Source: a virus
IMG/VR virus record: IMGVR_UViG_3300027971_000043
Location: 17,731 to 81,730 of that record
Length of the DNA stretch: 64,000 nucleotides
Reading direction: 5' to 3' (one strand)
Positions 35,002 to 44,108 of the stretch are shown here, piece by piece (positions within the stretch are counted from its first letter, which is position 1; every line of letters starts with the position of its first letter). The translations under genes and the position numbers were made by a program. Under the pieces are notes generated by a model. That model saw nothing but the letters and a program-made list of their open reading frames with translations. It was not told the DNA's origin and did no database searches.

Positions 35002-36231
35002 TTATTTTAAGCCACGTTCCAAAGCATCCAAGAAGTTAAGATCGGCTGGCATTTCAGCAGCTGAACCTTTAGATCTTCCAGAAGATGGGCTAACGGCGCT
35101 AAGCTCTTTAGCAAGGTTTTCAAGCTCTGTAATTCTTGCTTGAGACTTGCTTACATAGTCTTGGAATACATTCATAACAACTGGCATAGCCGCCGCGCTA
35201 AAGGTTAATTTGGCTTTTGAACGGGGGTCGAGTTCGGTATTTTCAATATCCATAGCCTGCTTCTGAATGCTCTGAATGGTGTTGTTCCACTGTTCATTTC
35301 CCTCAATAGGGCGTAAAAGAGCGTTTTCTTTTTGCATGTTTTCCCATTCAGTCTGGTAAGCGGCTTCTATTTCGGCTTGTGTTCTCTTTTGAAAAGCTTC
35401 ATGTTGCTGTCTTTCTTCGGATTCAATCAACTGAAGAACAGTATTAACGTCCTTTGTTAAAATGTCTCTCCGAGCAAACACTTTGTGAAGGTCTTCGGCT
35501 TTGGTTCGGACGGCAAGCGAATCGACTGGGTCAAAGTTGCTGGTGGCTTCTTTAAGCATGGCTCTTCGCTTGGCCGGGTCAGTTTCTGCCATTGCTACAT
35601 AAAGATTGCGCGGATCAACGTTTTCGTAAAGAGCGGCAATCTCAGCAACTTCTTTTTGCAAATTCGTTAACGGTTCAGTGACGGCTTGTTTATATTCTCG
35701 GGTAGACTCAAGTCTGGAAAACTTTAACTCGTTTTCGTACTCATCCCTTTCAGCCTTAAGAGTATCTAATTGACTCTGCAAATTTGCCTGTTCAACGGAA
35801 GTATTAGAAGAGTCAGTCATTTTTGTTTCCAACTCTTTCAATTTTGTTCGGGCATCTCGCAAGTCTTTTGTAAGACGCGCCCAAGCAGTTTGAGCTTCAG
35901 GTTTTAAATTGTCGGGAGTTTTAATATCTAAGTCATCAGCTGCATCAGTTTTAGCCTGAGAAACAATTTCTTCTTTACCAGTCAACCGTTTTGTCAATAC
36001 GTCCAGGGGATTAGTTGTGGTTGAAGCATCCGACTTTTGGAGCGTAACAACTTCCTTACTTTTTGATGGTTCGGGAGCTACAGCAGCAACGGGTGTAGTT
36101 TCCGCAGCCACTGGTTTATCGATGGACTCAAATCCTTTATCCAAAGCATCGGCAAAAGATACAAAATTATCTCCTGACGGCGCGGGGGTTGATGCTGGTG
36201 CTTCCGGTGTTGCGGTGGCTGTTTCACTCAT
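35002..36231 (-). CDS. Scaffolding protein
   Basis: A 409-residue acidic, helix-rich protein: Ala/Pro/Thr-rich N-terminus, long coiled coil at about residues 125-200 (LRDARTKLKELETKM, LKAERDEYENELKFSRLEST) and a charged C-terminus (DLNFLDALERGLK). Position between portal and capsid genes and this composition are typical of scaffolding proteins that guide capsid assembly and are then removed. Confidence 0.7.
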   Translation of the reverse strand: MSETATATPEAPASTPAPSGDNFVSFADALDKGFESIDKPVAAETTPVAAVAPEPSKSKEVVTLQKSDASTTTNPLDVLTKRLTGKEEIVSQAKTDAADDLDIKTPDNLKPEAQTAWARLTKDLRDARTKLKELETKMTDSSNTSVEQANLQSQLDTLKAERDEYENELKFSRLESTREYKQAVTEPLTNLQKEVAEIAALYENVDPRNLYVAMAETDPAKRRAMLKEATSNFDPVDSLAVRTKAEDLHKVFARRDILTKDVNTVLQLIESEERQQHEAFQKRTQAEIEAAYQTEWENMQKENALLRPIEGNEQWNNTIQSIQKQAMDIENTELDPRSKAKLTFSAAAMPVVMNVFQDYVSKSQARITELENLAKELSAVSPSSGRSKGSAAEMPADLNFLDALERGLK

Positions 36232-36243
36232 GGTTTGTTTTCC

Positions 36244-36534
36244 TTATTGGTTTGTGGTTTCTATTTTAGTTTCCCAGGGTTCTGGTAATTCGTCCTTCTG
36301 GACAAAATCTTCCGACAAAGAATTTAATACTCGGATAACTTCAAAATAACCTTCTCTACGCGCATTTAAAGTCGCGTTCCAATCAATAAAGTCTACTCCA
36401 ACGGGAGGCATAGTTGGGATTGGAGTCCCAAGATTTGTTAAAACTTTTGCTAACGCTTCACCGGCTTCAGAGCGACGAAAAGTTTTCCAAGCAATTTTAA
36501 AATCGTCTCGTTTGTTCCAGTCGTTTAATGTCAT
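36244..36534 (-). CDS. Small head-region protein
   Basis: A 96-residue protein (MTLNDWNKRDDFKIAWKTF at the start, ARREGYFEVIRVLNSL in the second half) that overlaps the portal stop by 4 bases (ATGA). Helical and soluble. Located between portal and scaffold, where short-tailed phages often have a small protein of unknown role. Confidence 0.6.
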   Translation of the reverse strand: MTLNDWNKRDDFKIAWKTFRRSEAGEALAKVLTNLGTPIPTMPPVGVDFIDWNATLNARREGYFEVIRVLNSLSEDFVQKDELPEPWETKIETTNQ

Positions 36535-38840
36535 GCTTTTGGTGCGGTGTTAGTTTTCAACGCAGCACTTAAACTAGCCGCGGCCTGAGCATCTTGTAAA
36601 GCTAATTTTTGTTTCATCTCGGCTTCTTGAAACTTGGCGTCCAGCATCGCTTTTTCTTGTTTCAACTGCATATCAAGCTGATGTTCTTGCATTTTCATTT
36701 GCATCTGAGGGCTTATAGGTTGAACTTGGCCCTGTTCTAGAGCCGCTTGCTGTTGTTCTTCGTTAGCCTTTCGGATATCTTCCTCAACATCACGTTGCAA
36801 ATTGACGACAGCTTCTCGCATTAAATTCATTGCCATTTTAATCTGACCGAGTTCTCCTTGCTTTGTCTGGTCTTGAGCAATCCTGATAAAATGATCATTA
36901 ACGTGCTGGAACATTAAGGAGAGATAAGCCAATGTTTGCTGTTTATCTTGTACTTGTTTATTCTGCACTGCCTCAACAATAGGACTACTCTCGCCGAGAT
37001 GCACAGATAAATGAACGGAGTGATTTTCGCTAGGCAGAACGGTCATCTGTTTGCCCTCCTGCATTGCAGCGTTTTCTAACTGAGCAATCTTGGCGTCGGC
37101 AGGAATACGATTTTTAACGTTAGGATTTGGTAGATAACGGTCGACCTGATCGTAACCGACTCGAGCAGCAATCCGGTCGCGAATTGCGTTGACTTGACCG
37201 ACCTCATCAAAACGGGGAAGCATTCCCATAAATTCATTGAAGGCCGTAATACGAGCCGCTGGAGAACCTAACCCAACGGACTTAACTGGCTCCACGCTGT
37301 ATACGGCTTTGACTGCTTGCCACGGAACTCCTCTTTCTTCCAAACGAGTACGGAACAGCATGGCTTCTTTTGCTCCGTCTTCTTCTGGAACCCAAGTATC
37401 CCGTTGCAGTCTCCTAAACTGTTCCCGAAGCAATCTGCCCCAAGGAACGTAAAACAAATTCATTGAGTTCGTTGTAAGAATACTTTCATTCGCTACTTGG
37501 GCTTCAACTTCTGTGGCAGTCCTTGGATTTCCGGAAGGACCATTCATTTGAGTCCTATAAGATCCAGTATTGCTTTGGCGAACCATCGCCATCTCATTAA
37601 TTAAAGGCTGAACATTGGCTGCTAAATTTGGGTACTGAGTTTGAACAACATTAAGTCCTGGGGGCAAAAACGATAGCGGTCCGGAATACGCCATCGACAT
37701 TCTAGAAACATCTTCTCCACTTTGGGGTTGAAGAAGAACGGAAGTCTGTAGCATAGCTCCATCTGCCATGGCGCAACGCAAACGATTGGTCATCTGAATG
37801 TGCGGGAAAATCTTATAGCCTAACCCGCGAATAGAGTGATACGTGCCGTTACCAATGCCATATGTAAAAATATGAAAAGCTTCTTCAGCGGCTTTAAACT
37901 GATTAATCTTCTTAAATAAAAAATCACCACTTCCATCTCTTCGCCCAATCGCGTGTGAATAGGATCCGTCAAACTCTCGAACGTAATAGTGTACAACGTG
38001 AATTTCTTTTGCTCGAACATGAGCAAAGTAAAGATCATTGTTCTTCATTTGCCTCTGGAGTTCTTCCCAGTTTAAGCCGTCGGCAGGAAAAGTCGTGGTA
38101 GCGTCAATAATTGCTTGTCTTGTTGCCTCAACATTCCATCCGGCCTGGGCAGCAATTTTAGGATCTTTAATGTACTCGTATAATTCGTGGGTTAGGTAAA
38201 TCCTGCGAACGCAAGCTATATCGACTTTTCCTTCGGTTGCGGAAGTTCCGCGAGGAATAAAGAAATCACCAATAGGGCAAACATTCCACTTCCAATTTCG
38301 ATCATCCTCAAAGAAGGCAATTCCTAAACCTTGCGAAACAAAATAATAAGAAAGCAGTTGTTGTTTAAAATAAAAACTGCCCCAATCTTTAGTGATAAGA
38401 CGATTAAATTCTTCGGCAATAATTGCTCCGTATTCTTCTCTTTGACTTTCGTCGCCAAACTTAGTTCTAACGTTTACCAAACGGTCAACAGAAGTTACAA
38501 GGTCATTATATGACGTAAGAGCTTTTTCAAGGTCTGCCCCAGCTTCACCGAAATTTAAATTGGCGCGGTAACTTTGACCTAGTCTGCGAAGTACGATTGG
38601 GTCGTAAGGAGAGGCTCCGTCAAACATATCCATGATCCGAGCGCGATCGCGAGCGGACTGTTCGTCAGCCAAATACAATTGTTGATACAAACCGTGCAAA
38701 CCTTTTTGATCGGTAATTCGGGTTTTAGGCGCTTTTCCCTTGTTATCCAAATTTAACAAAGAATCGTCGTTAGGAGAAGAAATAGGATATTTGGGCTCCA
38801 CAAGTTTGGCTAGTATGGGGGAAGTGAATGTTCCTGTCAA
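36531..38840 (-). CDS. Portal protein
   Basis: A 769-residue protein matching short-tailed-phage portals in size and layout: a helical N-terminal domain, a stem-region segment (MTNRLRCAMADGAMLQTSVL), the RTATEVEAQVANESILTT helix typical of portal crown bases, and a long Gln/Glu/Lys coiled C-terminus (residues about 680-769, EQQQAALEQGQVQ). It is encoded 11 bases after the large terminase, the classic order. It forms the ring through which DNA is packaged. Confidence 0.85.
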   Translation of the reverse strand: MTGTFTSPILAKLVEPKYPISSPNDDSLLNLDNKGKAPKTRITDQKGLHGLYQQLYLADEQSARDRARIMDMFDGASPYDPIVLRRLGQSYRANLNFGEAGADLEKALTSYNDLVTSVDRLVNVRTKFGDESQREEYGAIIAEEFNRLITKDWGSFYFKQQLLSYYFVSQGLGIAFFEDDRNWKWNVCPIGDFFIPRGTSATEGKVDIACVRRIYLTHELYEYIKDPKIAAQAGWNVEATRQAIIDATTTFPADGLNWEELQRQMKNNDLYFAHVRAKEIHVVHYYVREFDGSYSHAIGRRDGSGDFLFKKINQFKAAEEAFHIFTYGIGNGTYHSIRGLGYKIFPHIQMTNRLRCAMADGAMLQTSVLLQPQSGEDVSRMSMAYSGPLSFLPPGLNVVQTQYPNLAANVQPLINEMAMVRQSNTGSYRTQMNGPSGNPRTATEVEAQVANESILTTNSMNLFYVPWGRLLREQFRRLQRDTWVPEEDGAKEAMLFRTRLEERGVPWQAVKAVYSVEPVKSVGLGSPAARITAFNEFMGMLPRFDEVGQVNAIRDRIAARVGYDQVDRYLPNPNVKNRIPADAKIAQLENAAMQEGKQMTVLPSENHSVHLSVHLGESSPIVEAVQNKQVQDKQQTLAYLSLMFQHVNDHFIRIAQDQTKQGELGQIKMAMNLMREAVVNLQRDVEEDIRKANEEQQQAALEQGQVQPISPQMQMKMQEHQLDMQLKQEKAMLDAKFQEAEMKQKLALQDAQAAASLSAALKTNTAPKA

Positions 38841-38851
38841 TCAGATTTCAG

Positions 38852-40582
38852 TTAACCTAAAAACGAAGATGTGGACACGGCTTGGTCTAATTTCTTTACT
38901 TGCTTTTGCCAAGAATCTCTTATTTTACCCCCAAAAAGAGAACCTGCTTGAATGCCAAGTCTTTGCCTGGCAAGGTCAAGCCCAAGGAAAAAGGCGTCGG
39001 CTAAATCGGGTGATCGGCCAAGACGAAGTTTGTAGTCTCGCTTGGGCTCAATAGTGACCTTACCTCCCGCTGTGGTTGTATACTTTCGACCGGTCATCTC
39101 TTTGGCTAAGTCGGGGAGTATACCTTTAAGCTGGCCCGACCTCATATATTCAACTCCCGAAAACCACAGTTCGGTAACGCGGTTAGTATACTTATCTAAG
39201 CCTCGAATGGGATTAGTAATGCTAACGGGCAAAGCGGATGCTTTTTCTCCAAACTTGATTCGTACAATTCTTGGGGACCAAAGCTCAGCCAAGATGTCGC
39301 AAAACGGATCGCCTGCTCCAGTAGCGTCTATGGCTAGCCGTTCAGGAGGTACACCGGATTCATTGCATAACCGAATAACTTCTCGGGCAATCTGAAAGTT
39401 TCTGGGTTCTGGTTTGGTAACATCTTCTCTTAGGTGATGGAATTTATGCAATGCTACGGCGGGACCAGACTCCTCGCTCTGACCATATTTAATAATGGCG
39501 AGAACTGATCTATCTCCTCCATTTGTGAATGCCGGATCAAATCCAGCCAGGAACATAGGAGTATTCGACCATCTGGGTTCTTTGGCGACATCGTACTTTC
39601 TGAAATCGGCTTCCGAATAAATGCCCTCTTCAGCCCCAACAGGAGCTGGAAAACTTCTTATGAATCTCCAGAATGACAAGGAGTTTTCTCCCTCGTTCTC
39701 AATTGCGTATTTTACTTGCTTGGAGGTTAACAAAAACGGCCATTTATCATTGTGCTCGATGTTGGGTGTTTTAAGTCCGTCTAAGTGAACGCATTTCCCC
39801 GTCTTGGTATCCCACTCATCGGCGTCTACTGTGATTGAATTCCAACCGTCTTTTGGCGTGGAGAACACTCCAAATGGATCGTACTGCGAATTGAAATTAC
39901 CTAGGGCGACGCATTGAAATTGAGGGTTAGCATTAAGATTATTAATAGCCTCAAAGACAGAGTTGGTAACGTCGGTGGCCTCGTCAATAATTAGAAACAC
40001 TCTTTTATTCTTTAAACCAATTAGTTTGGCGGTTGCTTCTTTTTCCTTGTCCGGGCTGGAGGGAACCAAGGTTATGGAGGATCGATCCGAAGCTTCGCCG
40101 GACTCAGATACGTCCAGCACAATCTTACCCATCGAGTCAATTAACTTTCCGGGAAGTCCTGGAACCTGCATATACCGCTCGCGTATTGAACCCCATAAAC
40201 GCTTTCTAGCTTCGCGAACGCTGGTCGTAGTAACCAGCACAAGAGTTTCATGCGGGGCGCACAGCCAATTAACAAGACCCCACATGGCCATAGTAGAAGT
40301 TTTAGCTGAGGACTTTGGTCCGGAAATGGCTAGATAGTTATGTTCGCAAGCTCGCTCAATCATCCAGTCAGCCCAAGGGTGCCAATGAAATCCGTTTTTG
40401 CTTTTAGTTTTGTGGTATGGCCATAAAATATCTACCACATTTTTAAAGTGCTGAGCCTTGCCCAAACCTCCATCTTCCGGGCGCAAACCCCATTTGAAGG
40501 CGAGCAATTCAATGTCGAGGTCGCCAGCACCATCGGGCCAGGACTTTCCATATTTCTCTATAGGCAAGGGACTACTCTGCAT
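38852..40582 (-). CDS. terL: Terminase large subunit
   Basis: A 576-residue packaging motor. The ATPase domain has a variant Walker A, GPKSSAKT (residues 88-95), and Walker B VFLIIDEATDV (about 205). The nuclease domain has AGFDPAFTNGGDRS (first acidic residue), LAIDATGAGDPFCDI and SPDLADAFFLGLDLA, the usual RNase H-fold aspartates. The start is placed at ATG 40582; an in-frame GTG two codons earlier is also possible. A region with facing TTGACA boxes lies just upstream. It is the first gene of the virion block. Confidence 0.9.
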   Translation of the reverse strand: MQSSPLPIEKYGKSWPDGAGDLDIELLAFKWGLRPEDGGLGKAQHFKNVVDILWPYHKTKSKNGFHWHPWADWMIERACEHNYLAISGPKSSAKTSTMAMWGLVNWLCAPHETLVLVTTTSVREARKRLWGSIRERYMQVPGLPGKLIDSMGKIVLDVSESGEASDRSSITLVPSSPDKEKEATAKLIGLKNKRVFLIIDEATDVTNSVFEAINNLNANPQFQCVALGNFNSQYDPFGVFSTPKDGWNSITVDADEWDTKTGKCVHLDGLKTPNIEHNDKWPFLLTSKQVKYAIENEGENSLSFWRFIRSFPAPVGAEEGIYSEADFRKYDVAKEPRWSNTPMFLAGFDPAFTNGGDRSVLAIIKYGQSEESGPAVALHKFHHLREDVTKPEPRNFQIAREVIRLCNESGVPPERLAIDATGAGDPFCDILAELWSPRIVRIKFGEKASALPVSITNPIRGLDKYTNRVTELWFSGVEYMRSGQLKGILPDLAKEMTGRKYTTTAGGKVTIEPKRDYKLRLGRSPDLADAFFLGLDLARQRLGIQAGSLFGGKIRDSWQKQVKKLDQAVSTSSFLG

Positions 40583-40588
40583 AATCAC

Positions 40589-40616
40589 TTGACAGTTGTC
40601 AATTTGAGTTCACTCT
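40589..40616 (+). promoter_or_regulatory. Divergent promoter region with TTGACA dyad
   Basis: TTGACA (40589-40594), a 16-base spacer and CACTCT (40611-40616) face the replication block. TTGACA and TGTCAA (40597-40602) form a perfect 6-base dyad with a 2-base centre, so a -35 box exists on both strands. The terminase gene starts at 40582 on the other strand. A shared operator for both blocks is possible. Confidence 0.45.
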
Positions 40617-40645
40617 ACGTTCCACGATGAATACACACTTAAAAA

Positions 40646-41047
40646 ATGAACAGTTGTACAAAAGGCAAAGTCGGAGAACGTGAGTGGCGCGACGTCCTCA
40701 AGGCGAAAGGTTTCGAGGCAAGGCGCGGTCGCCAGTTCTCGGGGAGCCCGGAATCGCCAGATGTTGTCAGCAACCTCCCTTTTCACTTTGAAGTCAAAAG
40801 GGTTGAGGCACTCAACATTAATAAAGCAATGGAGCAGGCCAAACGAGACAGTGGCAAGAGTGTGCCAGTTGTGGCCCATAGAAAAAACAAGTGCCCGTGG
40901 CTTGTTACGATGGCTGCGGAAGATTGGCTTGAACTAGTTCGTGAAAAACACTCAGACGCTTGTTCAACTTCGCTCGTGGCAGGAGAAATCAAAAAGTATT
41001 ATACTTCAGGCAATTCAGAACCACTCGATCGCGCTGGATTGCTCTGA
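40646..41047 (+). CDS. PD-(D/E)XK nuclease, resolvase-like
   Basis: A 133-residue protein. KGKVGEREWRDVLKAKGFEA is the N-terminal helix with a conserved glutamate; SPESPDVV supplies the aspartate, FHFEVKRVE the E-x-K pair, and NINKAMEQAKRDSG the following helix. This is the small phage nuclease or Holliday-junction-resolvase-like type often found beside SNF2 helicase genes. The last third overlaps the next gene by 107 bases. The start lacks a good Shine-Dalgarno. Confidence 0.75.
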   Translation: MNSCTKGKVGEREWRDVLKAKGFEARRGRQFSGSPESPDVVSNLPFHFEVKRVEALNINKAMEQAKRDSGKSVPVVAHRKNKCPWLVTMAAEDWLELVREKHSDACSTSLVAGEIKKYYTSGNSEPLDRAGLL

Positions 41048-42245
41048 TACTGGAACTGGAAAAACAGTAACGGCTTGTTCGGTAGTCAAAGAACTTGATA
41101 TCCCGTTTGCAATTGTAGCTCCTAAAATAGTTCTTCCGGCTTGGAAAGAATGGTGTAGCACTTTTGGGCTACAACCAAAATTCGTACTTAACTACGAAAA
41201 GTTGCGTACTGGTAACACTCCTCACATTAAAAAACTAGGAAATAAGCAATGGGAGTGGACGGACAGCAATCCTAATTTTATGTACATATTCGACGAGGTG
41301 CATAAGTGTAAAAGCTATAAGTCTCAAAATGGGGCAATGCTTGAGGCTGCGAAATCTTCTAAAATCCTGATGCTATCGGCTACCGCGGCCGGCAGTCCGT
41401 TGGATATGCGTTTTACGGGGAGACTGTTGGGGTTACACAACGGAGTAAACTTTTTTAGTTGGCTTCACAAGAACGGCGTAGTTAAAGCTCCGTGGGGAGG
41501 AATGACTTTTCGTGGGGGCAAGAAAGTTCTTACGGACATCCATTCGAAGATATTCCCGGACAAGGGGGTTCGGATAAGGATTAGTGAGCTTGGAGATGCT
41601 TTCCCAAGCAATCAGGTTAACGCTCAAACGTTTGACATTTCCCCAAAGATCGGAGAACTATATCAGCAAGTAGAGCGAGAGATAGCTGAACTAAAAGATA
41701 AAGCCAAAGACGATAGGGATCCGGAAAGCCCTTTAACAAAACGCCTCCGCATGAGACAGGAAATTGAACTTTTGCGAGTTCCTGTAATTGTAGAAATGGC
41801 GGAAGAATTTCTTGCAGAGGATAAAAGCGTTGTCTGCTTTGTGAACTTCAGACAAACATTGGAAGCAATCGGAGAGCGGATGAAGAAACTAAAACCTTTG
41901 TTTATCCACGGCGGCCAATCTTCTGAGGAGCGAGAAGATAATGTAAAGGCATTCCAATCAAACGCACATCATCTATTGTTGTGTCAAATAAACGCGGGAG
42001 GAGTTGGAGTGAGTCTTCACGATTTGCACGGAAGGCCACGCGTATCGCTAATTAGTCCAACGTACTCGGCTATTGACTTGAAGCAGGCTCTTGGTCGTAT
42101 TCATCGTTCAGGAGCAAAATCGCCAGCTCTTCAATACATTTTATTTGCAGCCAATTCTGTTGAGGAAGAAGTTAGCCAGTCCGTCAAGAGAAAACTTCGT
42201 AACATTGATTTATTAAACGACGGCGATTTGTTAACTCATAATTAA
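40941..42245 (+). CDS. SNF2-type SF2 helicase
   Basis: A 434-residue helicase with GTG start. Q-motif-like LRSWQEKSKSIILQAI is followed by Walker A DTGTGKT (about residue 36), DEVH box in FDEVHKC, motif III LSATAAGSP, and motifs V-VI NAGGVGVSLHDL and QALGRIHRSGAKS. It should translocate on double-stranded DNA in replication or recombination. The overlap with the nuclease and the shared direction suggest joint action. No accessory domain beyond the helicase core. Confidence 0.85.
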   Translation: MKNTQTLVQLRSWQEKSKSIILQAIQNHSIALDCSDTGTGKTVTACSVVKELDIPFAIVAPKIVLPAWKEWCSTFGLQPKFVLNYEKLRTGNTPHIKKLGNKQWEWTDSNPNFMYIFDEVHKCKSYKSQNGAMLEAAKSSKILMLSATAAGSPLDMRFTGRLLGLHNGVNFFSWLHKNGVVKAPWGGMTFRGGKKVLTDIHSKIFPDKGVRIRISELGDAFPSNQVNAQTFDISPKIGELYQQVEREIAELKDKAKDDRDPESPLTKRLRMRQEIELLRVPVIVEMAEEFLAEDKSVVCFVNFRQTLEAIGERMKKLKPLFIHGGQSSEEREDNVKAFQSNAHHLLLCQINAGGVGVSLHDLHGRPRVSLISPTYSAIDLKQALGRIHRSGAKSPALQYILFAANSVEEEVSQSVKRKLRNIDLLNDGDLLTHN

Positions 42246-42248
42246 TCC

Positions 42249-42276
42249 TTGACGGTTGTGATTCCAGAGTCACAAT
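42249..42276 (+). promoter_or_regulatory. Promoter-like site with overlapping dyad
   Basis: TTGACG (42249-42254), a 16-base spacer, CACAAT (42271-42276). TTGTGA (42256-42261) and TCACAA (42270-42275) form a perfect inverted repeat covering the spacer and -10, the place expected for a repressor site. The gene start follows at 42290. It lies in a 44-base gap in the replication block. Confidence 0.5.
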
Positions 42277-42289
42277 CTACCCCACGCTA

Positions 42290-42526
42290 ATGGACACTCA
42301 ACACGCAAGGTATAGCCCAAGCACTCTTAAAAGCCGCGAACTCTGCCCAGGGTATGAACCCAAGAGGGACGGGGAAGTACATATTGTTACCCAGCGTGGA
42401 ACCGCTATGCATCACGCTTGTGAGATGAGCGACTTTGAAGATCTTAATGCCGACGAAACCAAACTCGTAATGAAATGTTTAGATTATATCGAACGTTTGC
42501 GAGCGGAGTTAACTACCGATGCTTGA
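42290..42526 (+). CDS. RecB/Cas4-like nuclease, N-terminal part
   Basis: A 78-residue frame containing the first part of a RecB/Cas4-type exonuclease: YSPSTLKSRELCPGYEP (S-x-x-K-x-x-x-C-P-G) and RGTAMHHACE with the conserved G-x-x-x-H. The catalytic D and D-x-K are missing and are found in the next frame. The two overlap by 8 bases (ATGCTTGA) in the +1 frame. This is either a +1 frameshifted or reinitiated single enzyme, or two subunits. Confidence 0.7.
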   Translation: MDTQHARYSPSTLKSRELCPGYEPKRDGEVHIVTQRGTAMHHACEMSDFEDLNADETKLVMKCLDYIERLRAELTTDA

Positions 42527-43391
42527 CCTCAAAGAAATTAAGCTGGAGGTTTTTGATCAATGGGGTTTTGTCGACCGATTGATGATTCGCGGCAGTAAAG
42601 CGCATTTGATTGACTATAAGTTTGGGTTTAATCCTGTCGACGACGCGGAACATAACGCTCAGATGTGGGCTTATACGTTGGGTGTATTTGATAAATATGA
42701 TTACATCGATGAGGTCACAGTTCACATTTTACAACCAAGACTAGATTTGATTTTCACCCATGCGTTTAGCCGTGAGGCTGACTACGGGAGAATCCACAAA
42801 AGAATAAAAGGAATCATAGACAAATGCAAAAATCATACGGAAGCAGATTACACCCCGGGGGATCAGTGTATTTATTGTCACAAATTACCAGACTGCCCAG
42901 CAGTCCATGGAGCCACCATGCAAATCGTTAAAGCCTATGACATGGCGCATGACGCTCAACTTCCAGAATTATTTCAGCCAAGCCAACTATCCACGCCAGA
43001 GCGTAGGGCTCAAGCCCAACGTATTGCAATGGTTATGGAAGCTTGGTGTTCAAGTGTGCGTAAACACAATTTAGAGTTTGCCAAAGAGGGTGGTGAAATC
43101 CCGGGGTATGGATTAAAAGAAATCCAAGGACGTCGGGAAATCAAAGACTCTCAGAAAGCTTGGGATTTGGTAAAGAATAAACTTACTCCCGAGGAGTTCA
43201 GCTCCGCGTGTGAGATTAAGTTCACAGATTTGGCCGATCTAGTTGCGGCCAAGGCGCCTCGCGGTCAGAAGACCGTGGCGAAAGAACAACTGGAAGATGA
43301 CCTCATCGCTGCCGAAGCAATGACGCGCGGGGAGCCATCTTATCAACTAAGAAAAAATAAAGAAGTAAAAGAGCTAAAACAAATAAAATGA
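42519..43391 (+). CDS. RecB/Cas4-like nuclease, catalytic part
   Basis: A 290-residue protein. DQWGFVDRLMIRGSKAHLID holds the conserved G-x-x-D, LIDYKFGFNP the D-x-K, and NAQMWAYTLGVF the Q-x-x-x-Y motif of PD-(D/E)XK exonucleases. CIYCHKLPDCPA is a C-terminal cysteine cluster like those that bind iron-sulfur in Cas4. It lacks the N-terminal G-x-x-x-H, which is in the frame at 42290. Phage homologues of this type sit in replication modules beside DNA polymerase and SNF2 genes. Confidence 0.75.
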   Translation: MLDLKEIKLEVFDQWGFVDRLMIRGSKAHLIDYKFGFNPVDDAEHNAQMWAYTLGVFDKYDYIDEVTVHILQPRLDLIFTHAFSREADYGRIHKRIKGIIDKCKNHTEADYTPGDQCIYCHKLPDCPAVHGATMQIVKAYDMAHDAQLPELFQPSQLSTPERRAQAQRIAMVMEAWCSSVRKHNLEFAKEGGEIPGYGLKEIQGRREIKDSQKAWDLVKNKLTPEEFSSACEIKFTDLADLVAAKAPRGQKTVAKEQLEDDLIAAEAMTRGEPSYQLRKNKEVKELKQIK

Positions 43392-44104
43392 AAACATCAT
43401 TCAGTAAGAAGGATAAAGAAGCCGTAGAGGCAAACGAAGACAAAGCATTGGCTGTTGCGGAGAACAAATCTCCGACTATTACCAATCGCAACGCCGGAGT
43501 AGACGGAGAGTTTAAAGCTTCCGACTTTTTGATCCCCAGGATCAATCTTGTCGGTAAAACTGGAAATCTCAGTAATAACTTCCAACCCGGTTCTTTTGTA
43601 TTTAACAAAGAACTTGTTGTTGGTAGTAAAGACTCAGCAATGGAAGCAATCATCACTCACATCCAGAAGAAATACATCCAGGAAATTCCTTACGGAACGG
43701 ATGTGATTCCAAAGATCTTTGCTTCGCAGGCTGAAGTCGAAGCGGCAGGTGGAACTTTGGATATCTCCGAGTCCGACGATGTGGATCGGTATATTCCATT
43801 CTTGGTTCTGACCCTGTTGGTTGCAGAGCCTAAAGATAAGAATCCGATCTTTTCTCTTGAGGGACCGGATAAAAAGAACTACGCGCTGGCGCAATACAAC
43901 CTCACAAAAAGTGCGTACCGCGGAGCTGGTCGTCAGTTGTTGACTGACAGTCAGACAGTGTTGCGGGGTGGCCTAACAAAGGGTCGCTACCAGGTGAGTA
44001 GCAAGCTCAACACCAATACGATGGGCAGTTGGTTTACCCCCACGTTCAAATTGGCTGGAACAAACAATGACGAGTTCCAGGCTTGGGCTTCTAGCTTAAT
44101 CTAA
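43388..44104 (+). CDS. Putative single-strand DNA-binding protein
   Basis: A 238-residue protein overlapping the nuclease stop by 4 bases (ATGA). The N-terminal 40 residues are charged; the core (FLIPRINLVGKTGNLSNNF, then FVFNKELVVGS, and YALAQYNLTKSAYRG) is beta-rich. In related phage modules this slot, after a RecB-like nuclease and before polymerase, holds a single-strand binding or annealing protein. Assignment rests on position and fold character, not on a signature. Confidence 0.5.
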   Translation: MKTSFSKKDKEAVEANEDKALAVAENKSPTITNRNAGVDGEFKASDFLIPRINLVGKTGNLSNNFQPGSFVFNKELVVGSKDSAMEAIITHIQKKYIQEIPYGTDVIPKIFASQAEVEAAGGTLDISESDDVDRYIPFLVLTLLVAEPKDKNPIFSLEGPDKKNYALAQYNLTKSAYRGAGRQLLTDSQTVLRGGLTKGRYQVSSKLNTNTMGSWFTPTFKLAGTNNDEFQAWASSLI

Positions 44105-44108
44105 GCAG

